Part shown: in pieces, positions 1 through 8,470 of the stretch
Position numbering within the stretch: the first letter of the stretch is position 1
Layout of the letters: every line of letters begins with the position of its first letter
From: Cognatiluteimonas sedimenti
GTDB lineage: Bacteria; Pseudomonadota; Gammaproteobacteria; Xanthomonadales; Xanthomonadaceae
Direction of reading: 5' to 3'
Length of the DNA stretch: 64,000 nt
Assembly: GCF_022808325.1 (NCBI RefSeq)
Contig: NZ_JALGCL010000005.1
Coordinates: 62,001-126,000, forward strand
The notes under the pieces: model-generated
Seen by the model: only the letters and a program-made list of their open reading frames with translations
Told to the model about the DNA's origin: nothing
The model's database searches: none
Translations under genes and position numbers: made by a program

Positions 1-723
1 CGAGTTCTGCAGGAACGCGAGCTGCTCGGCCAGGTCGGCGTCGTCGCCGACCACGACCATGCCGCCGACCATGTCCGAGTGGCCGTTGAGGTACTTGGTC
101 GCCGAATGCATCACCAGGTCCGCGCCGTGCTCGAGCGGGCGTTGCAGAGCCGGCGACGCGAACGTGTTGTCGACGACCATGCGCAGGCCGTGCATGCGCG
201 CGATCGCGGAGATCGCGGCGAGGTCGACGATCTTCAGCAGCGGGTTGGTCGGGGTCTCGACCCAGACCAGCTTCGTCTTCGGCGTGATCGCGGCCTCGAA
301 CCTGGCCGGATCGGTCAGGTCGACGAAACTGAAGTCGAGGCCGGCGCTGCGTCGGCGCACGCGCTCGAACAGCCGATAGCTGCCGCCGTAGAGGTCGTCC
401 ATGGCGACGACGTGGTCGCCGCTGTCGAGCAGCTCGAGGATGGTCGAGGTCGCCGCCAACCCGGAAGCGAACGCGTAACCGCGGCTGCCGCCTTCCAGCG
501 AGGCGACACAGCGCTCCCAGGCGAAGCGGGTCGGGTTGTGGCTGCGCGAATACTCGAAGCCCTGGTGCACGCCCGGGCTGGACTGGGCATAGGTACTCGT
601 GGCGTAGATCGGCACCATGACCGCGCCGGTGCTCGGGTCCGGCGCCTGGCCGCCGTGGATGGCGCGGGTGCCGAGGCCCCATCGCGCCGCGTCGGTGGAC
701 GCGCCGCCGTGTTTGTCGTTCAT
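1..723 (-). CDS. Cystathionine gamma-lyase/gamma-synthase, PLP-dependent (C-terminus missing)
   Basis: Trans-sulfuration enzyme of the Cys/Met-metabolism PLP family, cytoplasmic. The 241 codons in the window start at ATG 723 and run open through the left edge, so the C-terminal ~150 residues are missing. Visible landmarks are the N-terminal GTRAIHGGQ, the PIYATSTY strand, and HSATKYLNGHSD, which carries the PLP-binding lysine. It lies 56 nt downstream of cystathionine beta-synthase on the same strand, so the pair probably converts homocysteine to cysteine through cystathionine. The gamma-synthase alternative (metB) cannot be excluded from sequence alone; the cbs neighbour favours lyase. Confidence 0.9.
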   Translation of the reverse strand, partial: MNDKHGGASTDAARWGLGTRAIHGGQAPDPSTGAVMVPIYATSTYAQSSPGVHQGFEYSRSHNPTRFAWERCVASLEGGSRGYAFASGLAATSTILELLDSGDHVVAMDDLYGGSYRLFERVRRRSAGLDFSFVDLTDPARFEAAITPKTKLVWVETPTNPLLKIVDLAAISAIARMHGLRMVVDNTFASPALQRPLEHGADLVMHSATKYLNGHSDMVGGMVVVGDDADLAEQLAFLQNS

Positions 724-779
724 GGCTCTACACCTGGATCGAGGCGGGAATTCTAGCATCGGGGCCCTGGACCCCCGGC

Positions 780-2150
780 CTACTGCACCCGCCGCCGCAG
801 GTAGTTCAGCAGGTCGATCCGGGTGATCAGGCCGAGGAACCTGCCGGCGTCGGTGACGATGGCGACGTGGCCCCGGTCGAACACCGGCAGCAGCGCCTCG
901 ATCGGCGACTTTACGTCGAGCCGGTCGAGCTTGCTGACCATCGCGGTGGACACCGGGTCACGGAAGCGCGCCTCGTCGCCGTACACGTGCAGCAGCACGT
1001 CGGACTCGTCGACGATGCCGACCAGCTCCTCGCCGTCCATCACCGGCAGCTGCGAGACGTCGTACAGCTTCATCCGCTGCCAGGCGGTGACCAGCAGATC
1101 CCCGGGACCGACCACGACCGTGTCGCGCTGCGAGAACGGGCGCAGGATCAGGTCGCGCAGGTCGCCGGTCGGCTCGCGCTCGAGGAAGCCGTTGTCCAGC
1201 ATCCAGTAGTCGTTGTACATCTTCGACAGGTACTTGTTGCCGGTATCGCAGACGAACACCAGTACCTTCTTCGGCGTGGTTTGCTCGCGGCAGTACTTCA
1301 GCGCCGCGGCCAGCAGGGTGCCGGTCGAGGAGCCGCCGAGGATCCCTTCCTTCGCCAGCAGTTCCCGGGCGGTGAGGAAGCTCTCCTTGTCGCTGATCGC
1401 GTAGGCCTTGTGCACGCGGCTGAAGTCCGAGATCGGCGGCAGGAAATCCTCGCCGATGCCCTCGACCATCCAGCTCGCGGACTTCTCCACGATCTCGCCG
1501 CGGTTGATGTAGTCCTCCAGGATCGAGCCGACCGGGTCGGCGAGGATCAGCTCGGTGCCCGGCGAGTGCGTGGCGAAGCAGCGCGACAGCCCGGTCATCG
1601 TGCCGGAGCTGCCGCAGCCGAACACGATCGCGTCCAGCCCCCCCTGCATCTGCCGCAGGATCTCCGGGCCGGTGCCGAATTCGTGCGCGGCCGGATTGTC
1701 GGGATTGCCGAACTGGTTGATGAAGTAGGCACCGGGCGTTTCGCGCGCCAGCCGCTCGGCCAGGTCCTGGTAATAGTCGGGGTGGCCCTTGGCGACGTCG
1801 CTGCGGGTCAACACCACCTGGGCGCCCATCGCCTTGAGGTTGAAGATCTTCTCGCGGCTCATCTTGTCGGGCACGACCAGGATCAGCTTGTAACCCTTCT
1901 GCTGCGCGACCAGCGCCAGGCCGATGCCGGTGTTGCCGGCGGTGCCTTCGACCAAGGTGTCGCCCGGCTTGATGTCGCCGCGCTGCTCGGCGGCCTCGAT
2001 CATCGACAGGCCGATGCGGTCCTTGATCGAACCGCCCGGATTCTGGCTCTCGAGCTTCAGGTACAGGGTGCACAGGCCGGTATCCAGGCGCTGCGCCTGG
2101 ACGATCGGCGTGTCGCCGACCAGTTCGAGTACGGATTGATGGATCGACAT
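780..2150 (-). CDS. Cystathionine beta-synthase
   Basis: Condenses serine (or O-acetylserine) with homocysteine to cystathionine using PLP. The 456-residue protein has the fold-type II PLP domain first, with GGSIKDR (Lys about residue 43) and the GTAGNTGIGLA phosphate loop, then a tandem CBS-domain pair from about residue 330 to the end, as in full-length CBS enzymes. The start at 2150 (MSIHQSVLELVGDTP) is chosen because a GGGGAAC-type ribosome site precedes it and earlier in-frame codons lack family similarity. It is the first gene of a two-gene unit with the cystathionine lyase/synthase gene. A cysteine-synthase activity is possible but the CBS domains favour this call. Confidence 0.93.
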   Translation of the reverse strand: MSIHQSVLELVGDTPIVQAQRLDTGLCTLYLKLESQNPGGSIKDRIGLSMIEAAEQRGDIKPGDTLVEGTAGNTGIGLALVAQQKGYKLILVVPDKMSREKIFNLKAMGAQVVLTRSDVAKGHPDYYQDLAERLARETPGAYFINQFGNPDNPAAHEFGTGPEILRQMQGGLDAIVFGCGSSGTMTGLSRCFATHSPGTELILADPVGSILEDYINRGEIVEKSASWMVEGIGEDFLPPISDFSRVHKAYAISDKESFLTARELLAKEGILGGSSTGTLLAAALKYCREQTTPKKVLVFVCDTGNKYLSKMYNDYWMLDNGFLEREPTGDLRDLILRPFSQRDTVVVGPGDLLVTAWQRMKLYDVSQLPVMDGEELVGIVDESDVLLHVYGDEARFRDPVSTAMVSKLDRLDVKSPIEALLPVFDRGHVAIVTDAGRFLGLITRIDLLNYLRRRVQ

Positions 2151-2259
2151 GGAGTTCCCCGGTAGACGCCGGATTATATGGGGCACCCCGGGTTTATCCC
2201 TTGAATCCCCGCACATGGATGTGCGGGCTGCTGCGGAGGGATCCGCATGGGAGACGACT

Positions 2260-2301
2260 GCGGGCGGCGGCGGCCGACGAGGAAAGGCCGCCGCCGCCCG
2301 C
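2260..2301 (-). terminator. GC-rich hairpin after the DUF465 gene
   Basis: A perfect 16-bp inverted repeat (2260-2275 with 2286-2301) around a 10-nt loop lies just past the stop of the small DUF465 gene. It has no clear T-run on the minus strand, so a transcription terminator is an inference; it could also separate this gene from the cbs unit downstream. Confidence 0.5.
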
Positions 2302-2313
2302 GTCGGGACTCGG

Positions 2314-2529
2314 TCAGTGGTGGAGCACGTCGTAGAGCCGGGTCAGGCGATCCTTGGCCGCGAGCTTCTCGCGTTTCATCTGCGACAGGGTGGTGTCGTC
2401 GACCGCCAGCACGCCGAGTTCGGCATCCAGCACCTGCTTGTCGAGCTGCTTGTGGCGCTGGTAGAGCTGCTTGAACTCGGGGTGTGTCATCAGTGCTTCG
2501 ACTTCCGCCTGTGGTTGCCCTTCGAACAT
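2314..2529 (-). CDS. DUF465 (YdcH-like) small protein
   Basis: A 71-residue charged, all-helical protein with the DUF465 pattern: HPEFKQLYQRHKQLDKQV followed by LKREKLAAKDRL-like helix. Family members are short, coiled-coil, cytoplasmic and of unknown role. A strong AAGGAGGA ribosome site stands directly before ATG 2529. It appears to be transcribed alone, bounded by a GC-rich hairpin downstream and about 490 nt of non-coding DNA upstream. Confidence 0.85.
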   Translation of the reverse strand: MFEGQPQAEVEALMTHPEFKQLYQRHKQLDKQVLDAELGVLAVDDTTLSQMKREKLAAKDRLTRLYDVLHH

Positions 2530-3017
2530 GGAATCCTCCTTCTTCTGCCTTGGCGCCCTGTAGAACCGGTCGTGCCCCGTGGCTATCGGCCGGCCGGGTT
2601 GCTGCGTGCGGTTCCAGAAACGGGAACGCCCCGGCCTGTCGGCACGGGGCGTTGCGATGGAACCGGGGGAACCACTTCCACGATCAGGACGCCTCCCTCG
2701 GGAGCGTCCGCGGGCCCCTGGCTCGCGGCGGCATGCTCCCGGTCATCAAAGGCATCGGTCATGGGCATGGCTCATTGACCAGACGCTGCATGGGGAAATC
2801 GCACCATCTGGGTATTCGACCCTACTCCTCCGTTCCGGGCCCGGCAAGCCCGTGCCGGCAACTGCTTGATCGGGCGGCGGCATGGGGCGGGACGGCCGTT
2901 CCGGAGTGCGCAAACGCTCACATATGTAATTGTTTTAATTACGTTATTTCGAAAGAAGCGAGTTCCTCGAGGAAACCGGCGGCAGCCCTCCAGGTCCCCG
3001 CCTGGAGGGATCCGGGG
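2530..3017. other. Intergenic stretch with hairpins and an AT-rich patch
   Basis: About 490 nt without a convincing gene. It holds an 8-bp inverted repeat at 2625-2632/2646-2653, an AT-rich patch at about 2918-2955 that stands out in this GC-rich DNA and contains the palindrome GTAATT-GTTTT-AATTAC (2926-2942), and a 9-bp hairpin at 2986-3009. A 61-codon minus-strand reading frame (2583-2768) is proline-rich, has no recognisable family and is not called. The AT-rich patch is a plausible promoter or protein-binding site. Confidence 0.4.
2986..3009 (-). terminator. Hairpin after the DUF4398-like lipoprotein gene
   Basis: Perfect 9-bp stem (CCCTCCAGG with CCTGGAGGG) and 6-nt loop, 8 nt past the stop codon of the lipoprotein gene. 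The following minus-strand sequence has only a weak T-tract, so termination is inferred from position and stem quality. Confidence 0.5.
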
Positions 3018-3980
3018 CTAGTCGCCGGACTCGTCGCCCTTGCCCGCCTCGACGGCCTTCTGCGCGGCCATCAGTTCGGCTTCCTGGCGCGCCAACTCGG
3101 CCTCGCGCTTGCGCGCGGCCTTGAGCTTGGCGGCCTGCTCGCCGCCGACGTCGATGATCACCTCTTCGGCCTGCTGCCGGGCGATGGCTGCCGCTTCGGC
3201 CTCGGCACGCAGGCGCTGCGCCTCCTCGGCCTGGATCTGCGCCTGCACCCGCAGGCGCTCGGCTTCCTGGCGCGCGCGTTCGGCTTCGCGACGACTGGCT
3301 TCGACCAGCAGTTCGCTGCGGGTCCGGTCCAGGCGATCGACCTCTCGCTGCAACAACTCGCTGCGTGCGGCCAACTCGGCGACGGACACCCGGCGCGCGG
3401 CCAGCACCATCGCGTTGGCGCGCTGGCTGCCGCGGACCGTGGCCAATGCCTCCACCGCTTGCCGCGCCTGCAGCCGCTGGAACGCGGCCAGCCCGGCCAG
3501 CTGCGGATCGGCGTCGAGCGCCTGCAGGCGCATGGCCGGGTCGCCGGCTTCCACGCCGCCGTCGCTCGTGGCGATCCCGGCCTCGGTGTCCGCGTCCATC
3601 TGCAGTTGCTGGCGCAGGGTGGCGATCTCGCCGCGGCGCTGCTGGTAGTCCTGGCGCACCGTTTCGGCGTGGCTCTGCGCATAGGCCAGCTCGGCGGCCG
3701 CGGCGGCCGAGAGCGCCAGCGTCCGGGCGTCGCCCTGGCGGCCCTTGGCCATCGCCGCCTGCGCCAGCGCCAGCTCCGATCGGGCCGTGGCGACGACATC
3801 CGGCGCGTACTGGTCGGCATCGGCATCGGTGGCGCGCGACACCGCCTGTTGCGCGCTGGTCAGTTCGGCAGTCGGTGGCGGCACGCTCGCACAGCCACCG
3901 AGCACGGCCAGCAACGCGGTGAGCAGCAGCGGGCGCAGTGCCTGCCGGCTGCAGCGGATTTGTGCGAAGCTTGCGTTCAT
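3018..3980 (-). CDS. Coiled-coil lipoprotein, DUF4398-like
   Basis: A 320-residue exported protein. The signal peptide ends in the lipobox LGGC (Cys about residue 31), so it should be acylated and membrane-anchored. Residues about 40-110 resemble DUF4398 (TSAQQAVSRATDADADQYAP...). The second half, about 190-310, is an almost uninterrupted Ala/Arg/Glu/Gln-rich coiled coil. The start at 3980 gives the only sensible signal peptide; a much longer reading frame continues upstream but overlaps pilU and is a composition artefact. Function unknown; an envelope-structural role is inferred. It is divergent from pilU, sharing a ~96-nt promoter region. Confidence 0.8.
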   Translation of the reverse strand: MNASFAQIRCSRQALRPLLLTALLAVLGGCASVPPPTAELTSAQQAVSRATDADADQYAPDVVATARSELALAQAAMAKGRQGDARTLALSAAAAAELAYAQSHAETVRQDYQQRRGEIATLRQQLQMDADTEAGIATSDGGVEAGDPAMRLQALDADPQLAGLAAFQRLQARQAVEALATVRGSQRANAMVLAARRVSVAELAARSELLQREVDRLDRTRSELLVEASRREAERARQEAERLRVQAQIQAEEAQRLRAEAEAAAIARQQAEEVIIDVGGEQAAKLKAARKREAELARQEAELMAAQKAVEAGKGDESGD

Positions 3981-4076
3981 AGGGGGTTGCCGTGGCGAAA
4001 GGGGCGTCGCGCGGCCATTTTTCACCAGCTTGCGCGTTGTCTGCAACGATAGCGCGTCGTCTACGAGGGTCCGTGA

Positions 4077-5198
4077 ATGGATATCGGCTATTTCCTGAAG
4101 CTGATGGTGGAGAAGAACGCCTCCGACATGTTCCTGACCACCGGCGCGCCGGTGTACATCAAGGTCGAAGGCAAGCTCTACCCGCTCGGCAACACCGGGC
4201 TGCCCGCGGGCATGGTCAAGAAGATCGCCTACTCGTTGATGGACGAGGGCCAGGTGCCCCAGTTCGAACGCGACCTGGAGCTGAACATGGCGCTGGCGCT
4301 GCAGGACTCCGGGCGTTTCCGCGTCAACGTGTTCAAGCAGCGCGGCGAGGTCGGCATGGTGATCCGCGCGATCCGCAGCGTGATCCCCTCGATCGAGGAG
4401 CTGCAGCTGCCCCAGGTGCTCAAGGAAATCATCATGGCGCCACGCGGGCTGGTGCTGCTGGTGGGCTCGACCGGCTCGGGCAAGTCGACCACGCTGGCGT
4501 CGATGATCGACTACCGCAACTCCACCACCTCCGGCCACATCCTCACCATCGAGGACCCGATCGAGTACCTGCACAAGCACAAGAAGTCGATCGTCAACCA
4601 GCGCGAGGTCGGCATCGATACCCATGCCTTCCACAACGCGCTGAAGAACGCGATGCGCGAGGCGCCGGACGTGATCCTGATCGGCGAGATCCTCGACGCG
4701 ACCACGATGGAGGCCGCGATCGCCTTCGCCGAGACCGGCCACATCTGCCTTGCGACGCTGCACTCCAACAACGCCGACCAGACCATCGAGCGCATCCTCA
4801 ATTTCTTCAACGAGTCGGCGCACAAGAACATCCTGATGAACCTGGCGCTGAACCTGAAGGCGGTGGTCTCCCAGCGCCTGGTGATCGGCACGGATGGCCG
4901 CCGGCTGCCCGCGGCCGAGGTGCTGATCAACACGCCGATGATCCGCGACCTGCTGCGCCGCGGGCAGATCCACGAGATCAAGCAGGCGATGGAGGAATCG
5001 CTCGAGGCCGGGATGGAATCCTTCGACCAGTGCCTGTTCCGCCTGCACAAGGAAGGCCGGATCGAGAAGGAGGAAGCGCTGCGCGCGGCCGACTCGCGCG
5101 ACGGCTTGGCGCTGAAGTTCCGCCTGTCCGAAGGCAGCAGCGGCGAGCACGACCCCTACGCCGACGTGTTCGAAGCCGGGGCCAGCAGCCAGCACTGA
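4077..5198 (+). CDS. pilU: Type IV pilus twitching ATPase PilU
   Basis: A 373-residue cytoplasmic hexameric ATPase that works with PilT in pilus retraction. Walker A GSTGSGKST is at about residues 130-138, the Walker B region DVILIGEILD at about 198-207, and the His box ATLHSNNADQTIERI at about 226-240. The N-terminal FLKLMVEKNASDMFLTTGAP and the length fit PilU better than PilT. The usual GEIRD of the family reads GEILD here. pilT, which normally stands directly upstream, is absent; a divergent lipoprotein gene is there instead. Confidence 0.92.
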   Translation: MDIGYFLKLMVEKNASDMFLTTGAPVYIKVEGKLYPLGNTGLPAGMVKKIAYSLMDEGQVPQFERDLELNMALALQDSGRFRVNVFKQRGEVGMVIRAIRSVIPSIEELQLPQVLKEIIMAPRGLVLLVGSTGSGKSTTLASMIDYRNSTTSGHILTIEDPIEYLHKHKKSIVNQREVGIDTHAFHNALKNAMREAPDVILIGEILDATTMEAAIAFAETGHICLATLHSNNADQTIERILNFFNESAHKNILMNLALNLKAVVSQRLVIGTDGRRLPAAEVLINTPMIRDLLRRGQIHEIKQAMEESLEAGMESFDQCLFRLHKEGRIEKEEALRAADSRDGLALKFRLSEGSSGEHDPYADVFEAGASSQH

Positions 5199-5304
5199 CG
5201 CGCCCGGCCGGATGGCGGGATTCGCGGCTACGGCCGCGGGTCACCCTGCCGTCTGCCGGCGCAGCGATCCGGGGCCGCGCCGCCACCGCGGCAACCGCCT
5301 TCTC

Positions 5305-5973
5305 TCAGGGCGACTGCTGTGGCGCGTCCGGCTGCCGCTCCGGCCGCGCGGCGTCGAACGCCGGCAAGGCCAGGCAGGCCTGCTCGATCCGGGCGATGGT
5401 CGGATAAGCCGCCAGGTCAATGCCGAAGCGGCGCGCGTTGTACACCTGCGGCACCAGGCAGCAATCGGCGATCGTCGGCACGTTGCCGTCGCAGAAGGCG
5501 CCGGTGGAGGGGTGATCCTGCAGCAGCGCCTCGAATGCGGCGAAACCGTCGCAGATCCAGTGCCGCACCCAGACGTCGCGCTCGGCCTGCGGCACCCCCC
5601 AGTCGCGCTCGAAGTACTGCAGCACGCGCAGGTTGTTGAGCGGATGGATCTCGCACGCCACCACCTGCGCCAGCGCGCGGACGCGCTGGCGGTCGCGCGC
5701 GGTCGCCGGCAGCAGCGCTGGCGCCGGCCACATCTCGTCCAGGTATTCCAGGATCGCCAGCGACTGCCGCAAGGTGCGCTGGCCGTGCTGCAGCACCGGC
5801 ACCAGCTGCTGCGGGTTGGCGAGCCGGTAGTTCTCCGAGTGCTGCTCGCCGCCGTCGCGCAGCAGGTGCACGGGCATGATTTCGTACGCCAGGCCCTTGA
5901 GGTTCAGGCCGATGCGCACGCGATACGCGGCGCTGGAGCGCCAGTAGGAATACAGACACAGACGATCCATCAC
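5305..5973 (-). CDS. maiA: Maleylacetoacetate isomerase
   Basis: Zeta-class glutathione transferase that isomerises maleylacetoacetate to fumarylacetoacetate in tyrosine/homogentisate breakdown. 222 residues; the N-terminal LYSYWRSSAAYRVRIGLNLKGL contains the SSxxxR glutathione/catalytic signature, and the C-terminal GST domain has the typical HPLNNLRVLQYF segment. It lies about 110 nt downstream of fahA in the same direction, matching the next step of the pathway. Start is the first Met; Met 2 is equally possible. Confidence 0.9.
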   Translation of the reverse strand: MMDRLCLYSYWRSSAAYRVRIGLNLKGLAYEIMPVHLLRDGGEQHSENYRLANPQQLVPVLQHGQRTLRQSLAILEYLDEMWPAPALLPATARDRQRVRALAQVVACEIHPLNNLRVLQYFERDWGVPQAERDVWVRHWICDGFAAFEALLQDHPSTGAFCDGNVPTIADCCLVPQVYNARRFGIDLAAYPTIARIEQACLALPAFDAARPERQPDAPQQSP

Positions 5974-6083
5974 GCGGCCGCTCCCCCTGCGGTGTGCCGC
6001 GGCAGGCCGCGGTCAGGCCACCTTAGCGTGCGCGGCGCCGGCACGGAATACCGCCGGTCGCTCGGGACGCCGCGCCGGTGCCG

Positions 6084-7073
6084 TCAGGGCAGCGGCTGGC
6101 GTTCGATCCGCTGTTCGATCGCACCGAAGATGCTGCGGCCTTCGCCATCGAGCATCTCGATCCTGACCAGGTCGCCGAACGACAGGAACGGTGTCTGCGG
6201 CTTGCCCGTGGCCAGGGTTTCCACCGTGCGCTTCTCGGCGAAGCACGAGGCGCCCAGGCTGGTGTCCTCGTTGGCGATGGTCCCGGAGCCGACGATGGTG
6301 CCCGCCGACAACGGGCGCGTCCTGGCCGCGTGCGCCAGCAGTTGCGCGAAATCGAACTGCATGTCGACGCCGGCTTCCGGCGCGCCGAACCATTCGCCGT
6401 TGACGTGCGTGACCAGCGGCAGGTGCAGCTTGTTGCCGCGCCACGCGTCACCGAGTTCGTCGGGGGTCACGAACACCGGCGACAGCGTCGAGCGCGGCTT
6501 GGATTGCAGGAAGCCGAAGCCCTTGGCCAGCTCGTCGGGGATCAGGTTGCGCAGCGAGACGTCGTTGACCAGGCCGACGAGCTGGATGTGCGCGGCCGAC
6601 TGCTCGGCGGTCACCGCCATCGCCACGTCGTCGCTGACCACCACGATCTCGGCCTCCAGGTCGATGCCGTAGGCCTCGTCGACGACGCGCACCGGATCGC
6701 GCGGGCCGTTGAAGCCGGCGCTGGTGGCCTGGTACATCAGCGGATCGGTGTAGAAGCTCTCGGGCACCTCGGCGCCGCGCGCGCGCCGCACCCGGGCCAC
6801 GTGCGGCAGGTAGGCGCTGCCGTCGACGAATTCGTAGGCGCGCGGCAGCGGCGCCGCCAGCGCCTGCATCTCCAGCGCGAAGGCGCCGTCGGCGCTGCCC
6901 GCGTCGAGCGCTTCCGACAGTGCGGCCAGGCGTGGGGCCGCGTTCGACCAGTCCTCGAGCGCGCGCTGCAACGTCGGCGCGATACCGGTGGCGCGCACCG
7001 CCTGCGCCAGGTCGCGCGAAACCACGACCAGGGTTCCGTCGCGCCCGCCTTCCTTGAGGCTTCCGAGTTTCAT
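6084..7073 (-). CDS. fahA: Fumarylacetoacetate hydrolase
   Basis: Cleaves fumarylacetoacetate to fumarate and acetoacetate, the final step of tyrosine degradation. 329 residues, starting MKLGSLKEGGRDGTLVVVS, a beginning typical of bacterial fumarylacetoacetases; metal-binding acidic residues lie in GIDLEAEIVVV (about 193-203), followed by the FGFLQSKPRSTLSP catalytic lysine segment and the SGTIVGSGTIANED loop. The gene pairs with maiA downstream. The earlier pathway genes hmgA and hppD lie 20 kb away, so the pathway is split between two loci. Confidence 0.9.
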   Translation of the reverse strand: MKLGSLKEGGRDGTLVVVSRDLAQAVRATGIAPTLQRALEDWSNAAPRLAALSEALDAGSADGAFALEMQALAAPLPRAYEFVDGSAYLPHVARVRRARGAEVPESFYTDPLMYQATSAGFNGPRDPVRVVDEAYGIDLEAEIVVVSDDVAMAVTAEQSAAHIQLVGLVNDVSLRNLIPDELAKGFGFLQSKPRSTLSPVFVTPDELGDAWRGNKLHLPLVTHVNGEWFGAPEAGVDMQFDFAQLLAHAARTRPLSAGTIVGSGTIANEDTSLGASCFAEKRTVETLATGKPQTPFLSFGDLVRIEMLDGEGRSIFGAIEQRIERQPLP

Positions 7074-7112
7074 GGGGTTCCTCCGTGGGGAACCCGGGAT
7101 TGTAGCCTGCGC

Positions 7113-7856
7113 TCAGGCCTCGCCCTGGAACCCCGAAGCGCGGTAGGTCAGCACCAGCGTGTCGCGATGTCCCGGCGCGGCGGGATCCTGCGGCTGGATG
7201 GGCGTCGACTCGTGGATCACGCGCGCGTCGTCGAGCAGCAACAGCGACCATGGCCGGGCCAGCGTGAAGCGCAGGCCCGCGGCGCCGTCGGCTTCGAACA
7301 CCCGGGTTTCGCCGCCCTTGATGCCGTCGCGCGCGACCAGGAACACCGCCACGAAGTCCACGCCGTCGCGATGCGCACCTTCCGGCGTCGGCCGGCCGAT
7401 GCCGTCGGCGGTATCGATCCGGAACTGGTGCGCCTCGACATGCCACCGCGGGGTGTCGCGCAACTGCGAGAACAGGGCGCCAAGCGCGACCAGCAGGCGT
7501 TCCCACGCCGGTTCCGCGGCGGTGGCGGGGGCCACGGGCTCGAACCAGCGATGCATGCCGCCGTGCAGCGCGTTGTATTCGACCGGCTGCCAGTGCGCGC
7601 GGTGCGGTACCGGTGCGACCGCGCCGTCGGCCAGCACGTAGCAGGCATGCCGGCGATGGCGGTAGCGGCCGCCATCGCGCAGGTATTCGTCTGGCGGCAG
7701 GTCGTCCCAAGAGGGCGCCAGCGCCTGCAGCCCCCCGAGGTCGACCGCGCACAGCGCGGCGACCGCCTCCGGGGCAAGCACCGCGTACCCGTGCCCGCGC
7801 AACTGCGACAGCAGCGCGGCCGGCGGCGTGAAGGGCGGCGGAAACGAGGGATCCAT
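7113..7856 (-). CDS. 2-oxoglutarate/Fe(II) dioxygenase family protein
   Basis: A 247-residue cytoplasmic protein of the 2OG-Fe_Oxy_2 family, which includes free-amino-acid hydroxylases. The iron triad is visible as EGAHRDGVDFV (His-x-Asp) and DARVIHESTPI (distal His). Start at 7856 (MDPSFPPPF) is chosen because the preceding in-frame residues are basic and unconserved. The substrate is unknown; it stands 40 nt upstream of fahA in the same direction and may be cotranscribed with the tyrosine genes, but hydroxylation of an amino acid is only an inference. Confidence 0.8.
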   Translation of the reverse strand: MDPSFPPPFTPPAALLSQLRGHGYAVLAPEAVAALCAVDLGGLQALAPSWDDLPPDEYLRDGGRYRHRRHACYVLADGAVAPVPHRAHWQPVEYNALHGGMHRWFEPVAPATAAEPAWERLLVALGALFSQLRDTPRWHVEAHQFRIDTADGIGRPTPEGAHRDGVDFVAVFLVARDGIKGGETRVFEADGAAGLRFTLARPWSLLLLDDARVIHESTPIQPQDPAAPGHRDTLVLTYRASGFQGEA

Positions 7857-7907
7857 GCGCCATTGTAGGAGCGCACGGCGCCTGCCGATAAGCTTGCGCG
7901 ACCGATA

Positions 7908-7940
7908 AAGCAAGACCCGCCACCAGGGCGGGTCTTGCTT
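7908..7940 (-). terminator. Intrinsic terminator after tRNA-Gln
   Basis: Perfect 14-bp stem (AAGCAAGACCCGCC with GGCGGGTCTTGCTT), 5-nt loop, five nt past the CCA end of the tRNA on the minus strand, ending in a short T-tract. It separates the tRNA from the dioxygenase gene. Confidence 0.85.
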
Positions 7941-7945
7941 GGGTC

Positions 7946-8020
7946 TGGCAGCCCCGGATGGATTCGAACCACCGAATGCCTGAGTCAGAGTCAGGTGCCT
8001 TACCGCTTGGCGACGGGGCT
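7946..8020 (-). tRNA. tRNA-Gln (anticodon CTG)
   Basis: A 75-nt cloverleaf read on the minus strand with 7-bp acceptor AGCCCCG/CGGGGCT, discriminator G and encoded CCA. The D arm is GCCAAGCGGTAAGGC, the anticodon stem CCTGA/TCAGG with loop CTCTGAC gives anticodon CTG (codon CAG), and the T arm has GTTCGAATC. The UC at positions 8-9 matches other bacterial tRNA-Gln. A -10-like TACAAT lies 10 nt upstream at 8031-8036. Confidence 0.97.
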
Positions 8021-8037
8021 ATGGGCTTGGATTGTAG

Positions 8038-8058
8038 CGCCGGAGCCGCGCTCCGGCG
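8038..8058 (-). terminator. Hairpin downstream of rpsI
   Basis: Perfect 9-bp stem with a 3-nt loop 10 nt past the rpsI stop. On the minus strand it is followed by TACAAT rather than a T-run, so it may end the rplM-rpsI transcript while the adjacent TACAAT (8031-8036) serves as the -10 of the tRNA-Gln promoter. Confidence 0.55.
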
Positions 8059-8068
8059 AACAACCCGA

Positions 8069-8461
8069 TTAACGCTTCGAGAACTGGGTTGCGCGGCGGG
8101 CCTTGTGCAGGCCGACCTTCTTGCGCTCGACCTCGCGCGCGTCGCGGGTCATGAACCCGGCCTTGCGCAGCTCGGTCTTCAGCGACTCGTCGTACTCGAC
8201 CAGCGCGCGCGAAATGCCGAGGCGGATCGCGCCGGCCTGGCCGGTGGTGCCACCGCCCTCGACCGTGACCATGACGTCGAACTTTTCGGTCGACTTGGTC
8301 AGCTCGAGCGGCTGGCGCACGATCATGCGTGCGGTCTCGCGACCGAAGAAGTCCTCGATCGGGCGCTCGTTGATGGTGATCTTGCCGTCGCCCTTGCGCA
8401 GGAACACGCGGGCGGTGGAGGACTTGCGGCGGCCGGTGCCGTAATTCTGGGTGGTTGCCAT
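8069..8461 (-). CDS. rpsI: 30S ribosomal protein S9
   Basis: 130-residue S9 with the invariant [14 protein letters not shown] start region and the basic C-terminal tail [11 protein letters not shown] that reaches the P-site tRNA. Follows rplM with a 9-nt gap, the universal bacterial order. Confidence 0.98.
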   Translation of the reverse strand: MATTQNYGTGRRKSSTARVFLRKGDGKITINERPIEDFFGRETARMIVRQPLELTKSTEKFDVMVTVEGGGTTGQAGAIRLGISRALVEYDESLKTELRKAGFMTRDAREVERKKVGLHKARRATQFSKR

Positions 8462-8470
8462 GTCTTTACC

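Noticed and set aside
2583-2768. 61-codon minus-strand frame
   Set aside because: Proline-rich, no recognisable family and no convincing ribosome site; contains an inverted repeat.
3018-5195. A very long minus-strand frame running from the lipoprotein gene through pilU
   Set aside because: It is the real lipoprotein frame extended upstream; its amino-acid composition over pilU is that of an antisense shadow and the lipoprotein signal peptide starts at 3980.
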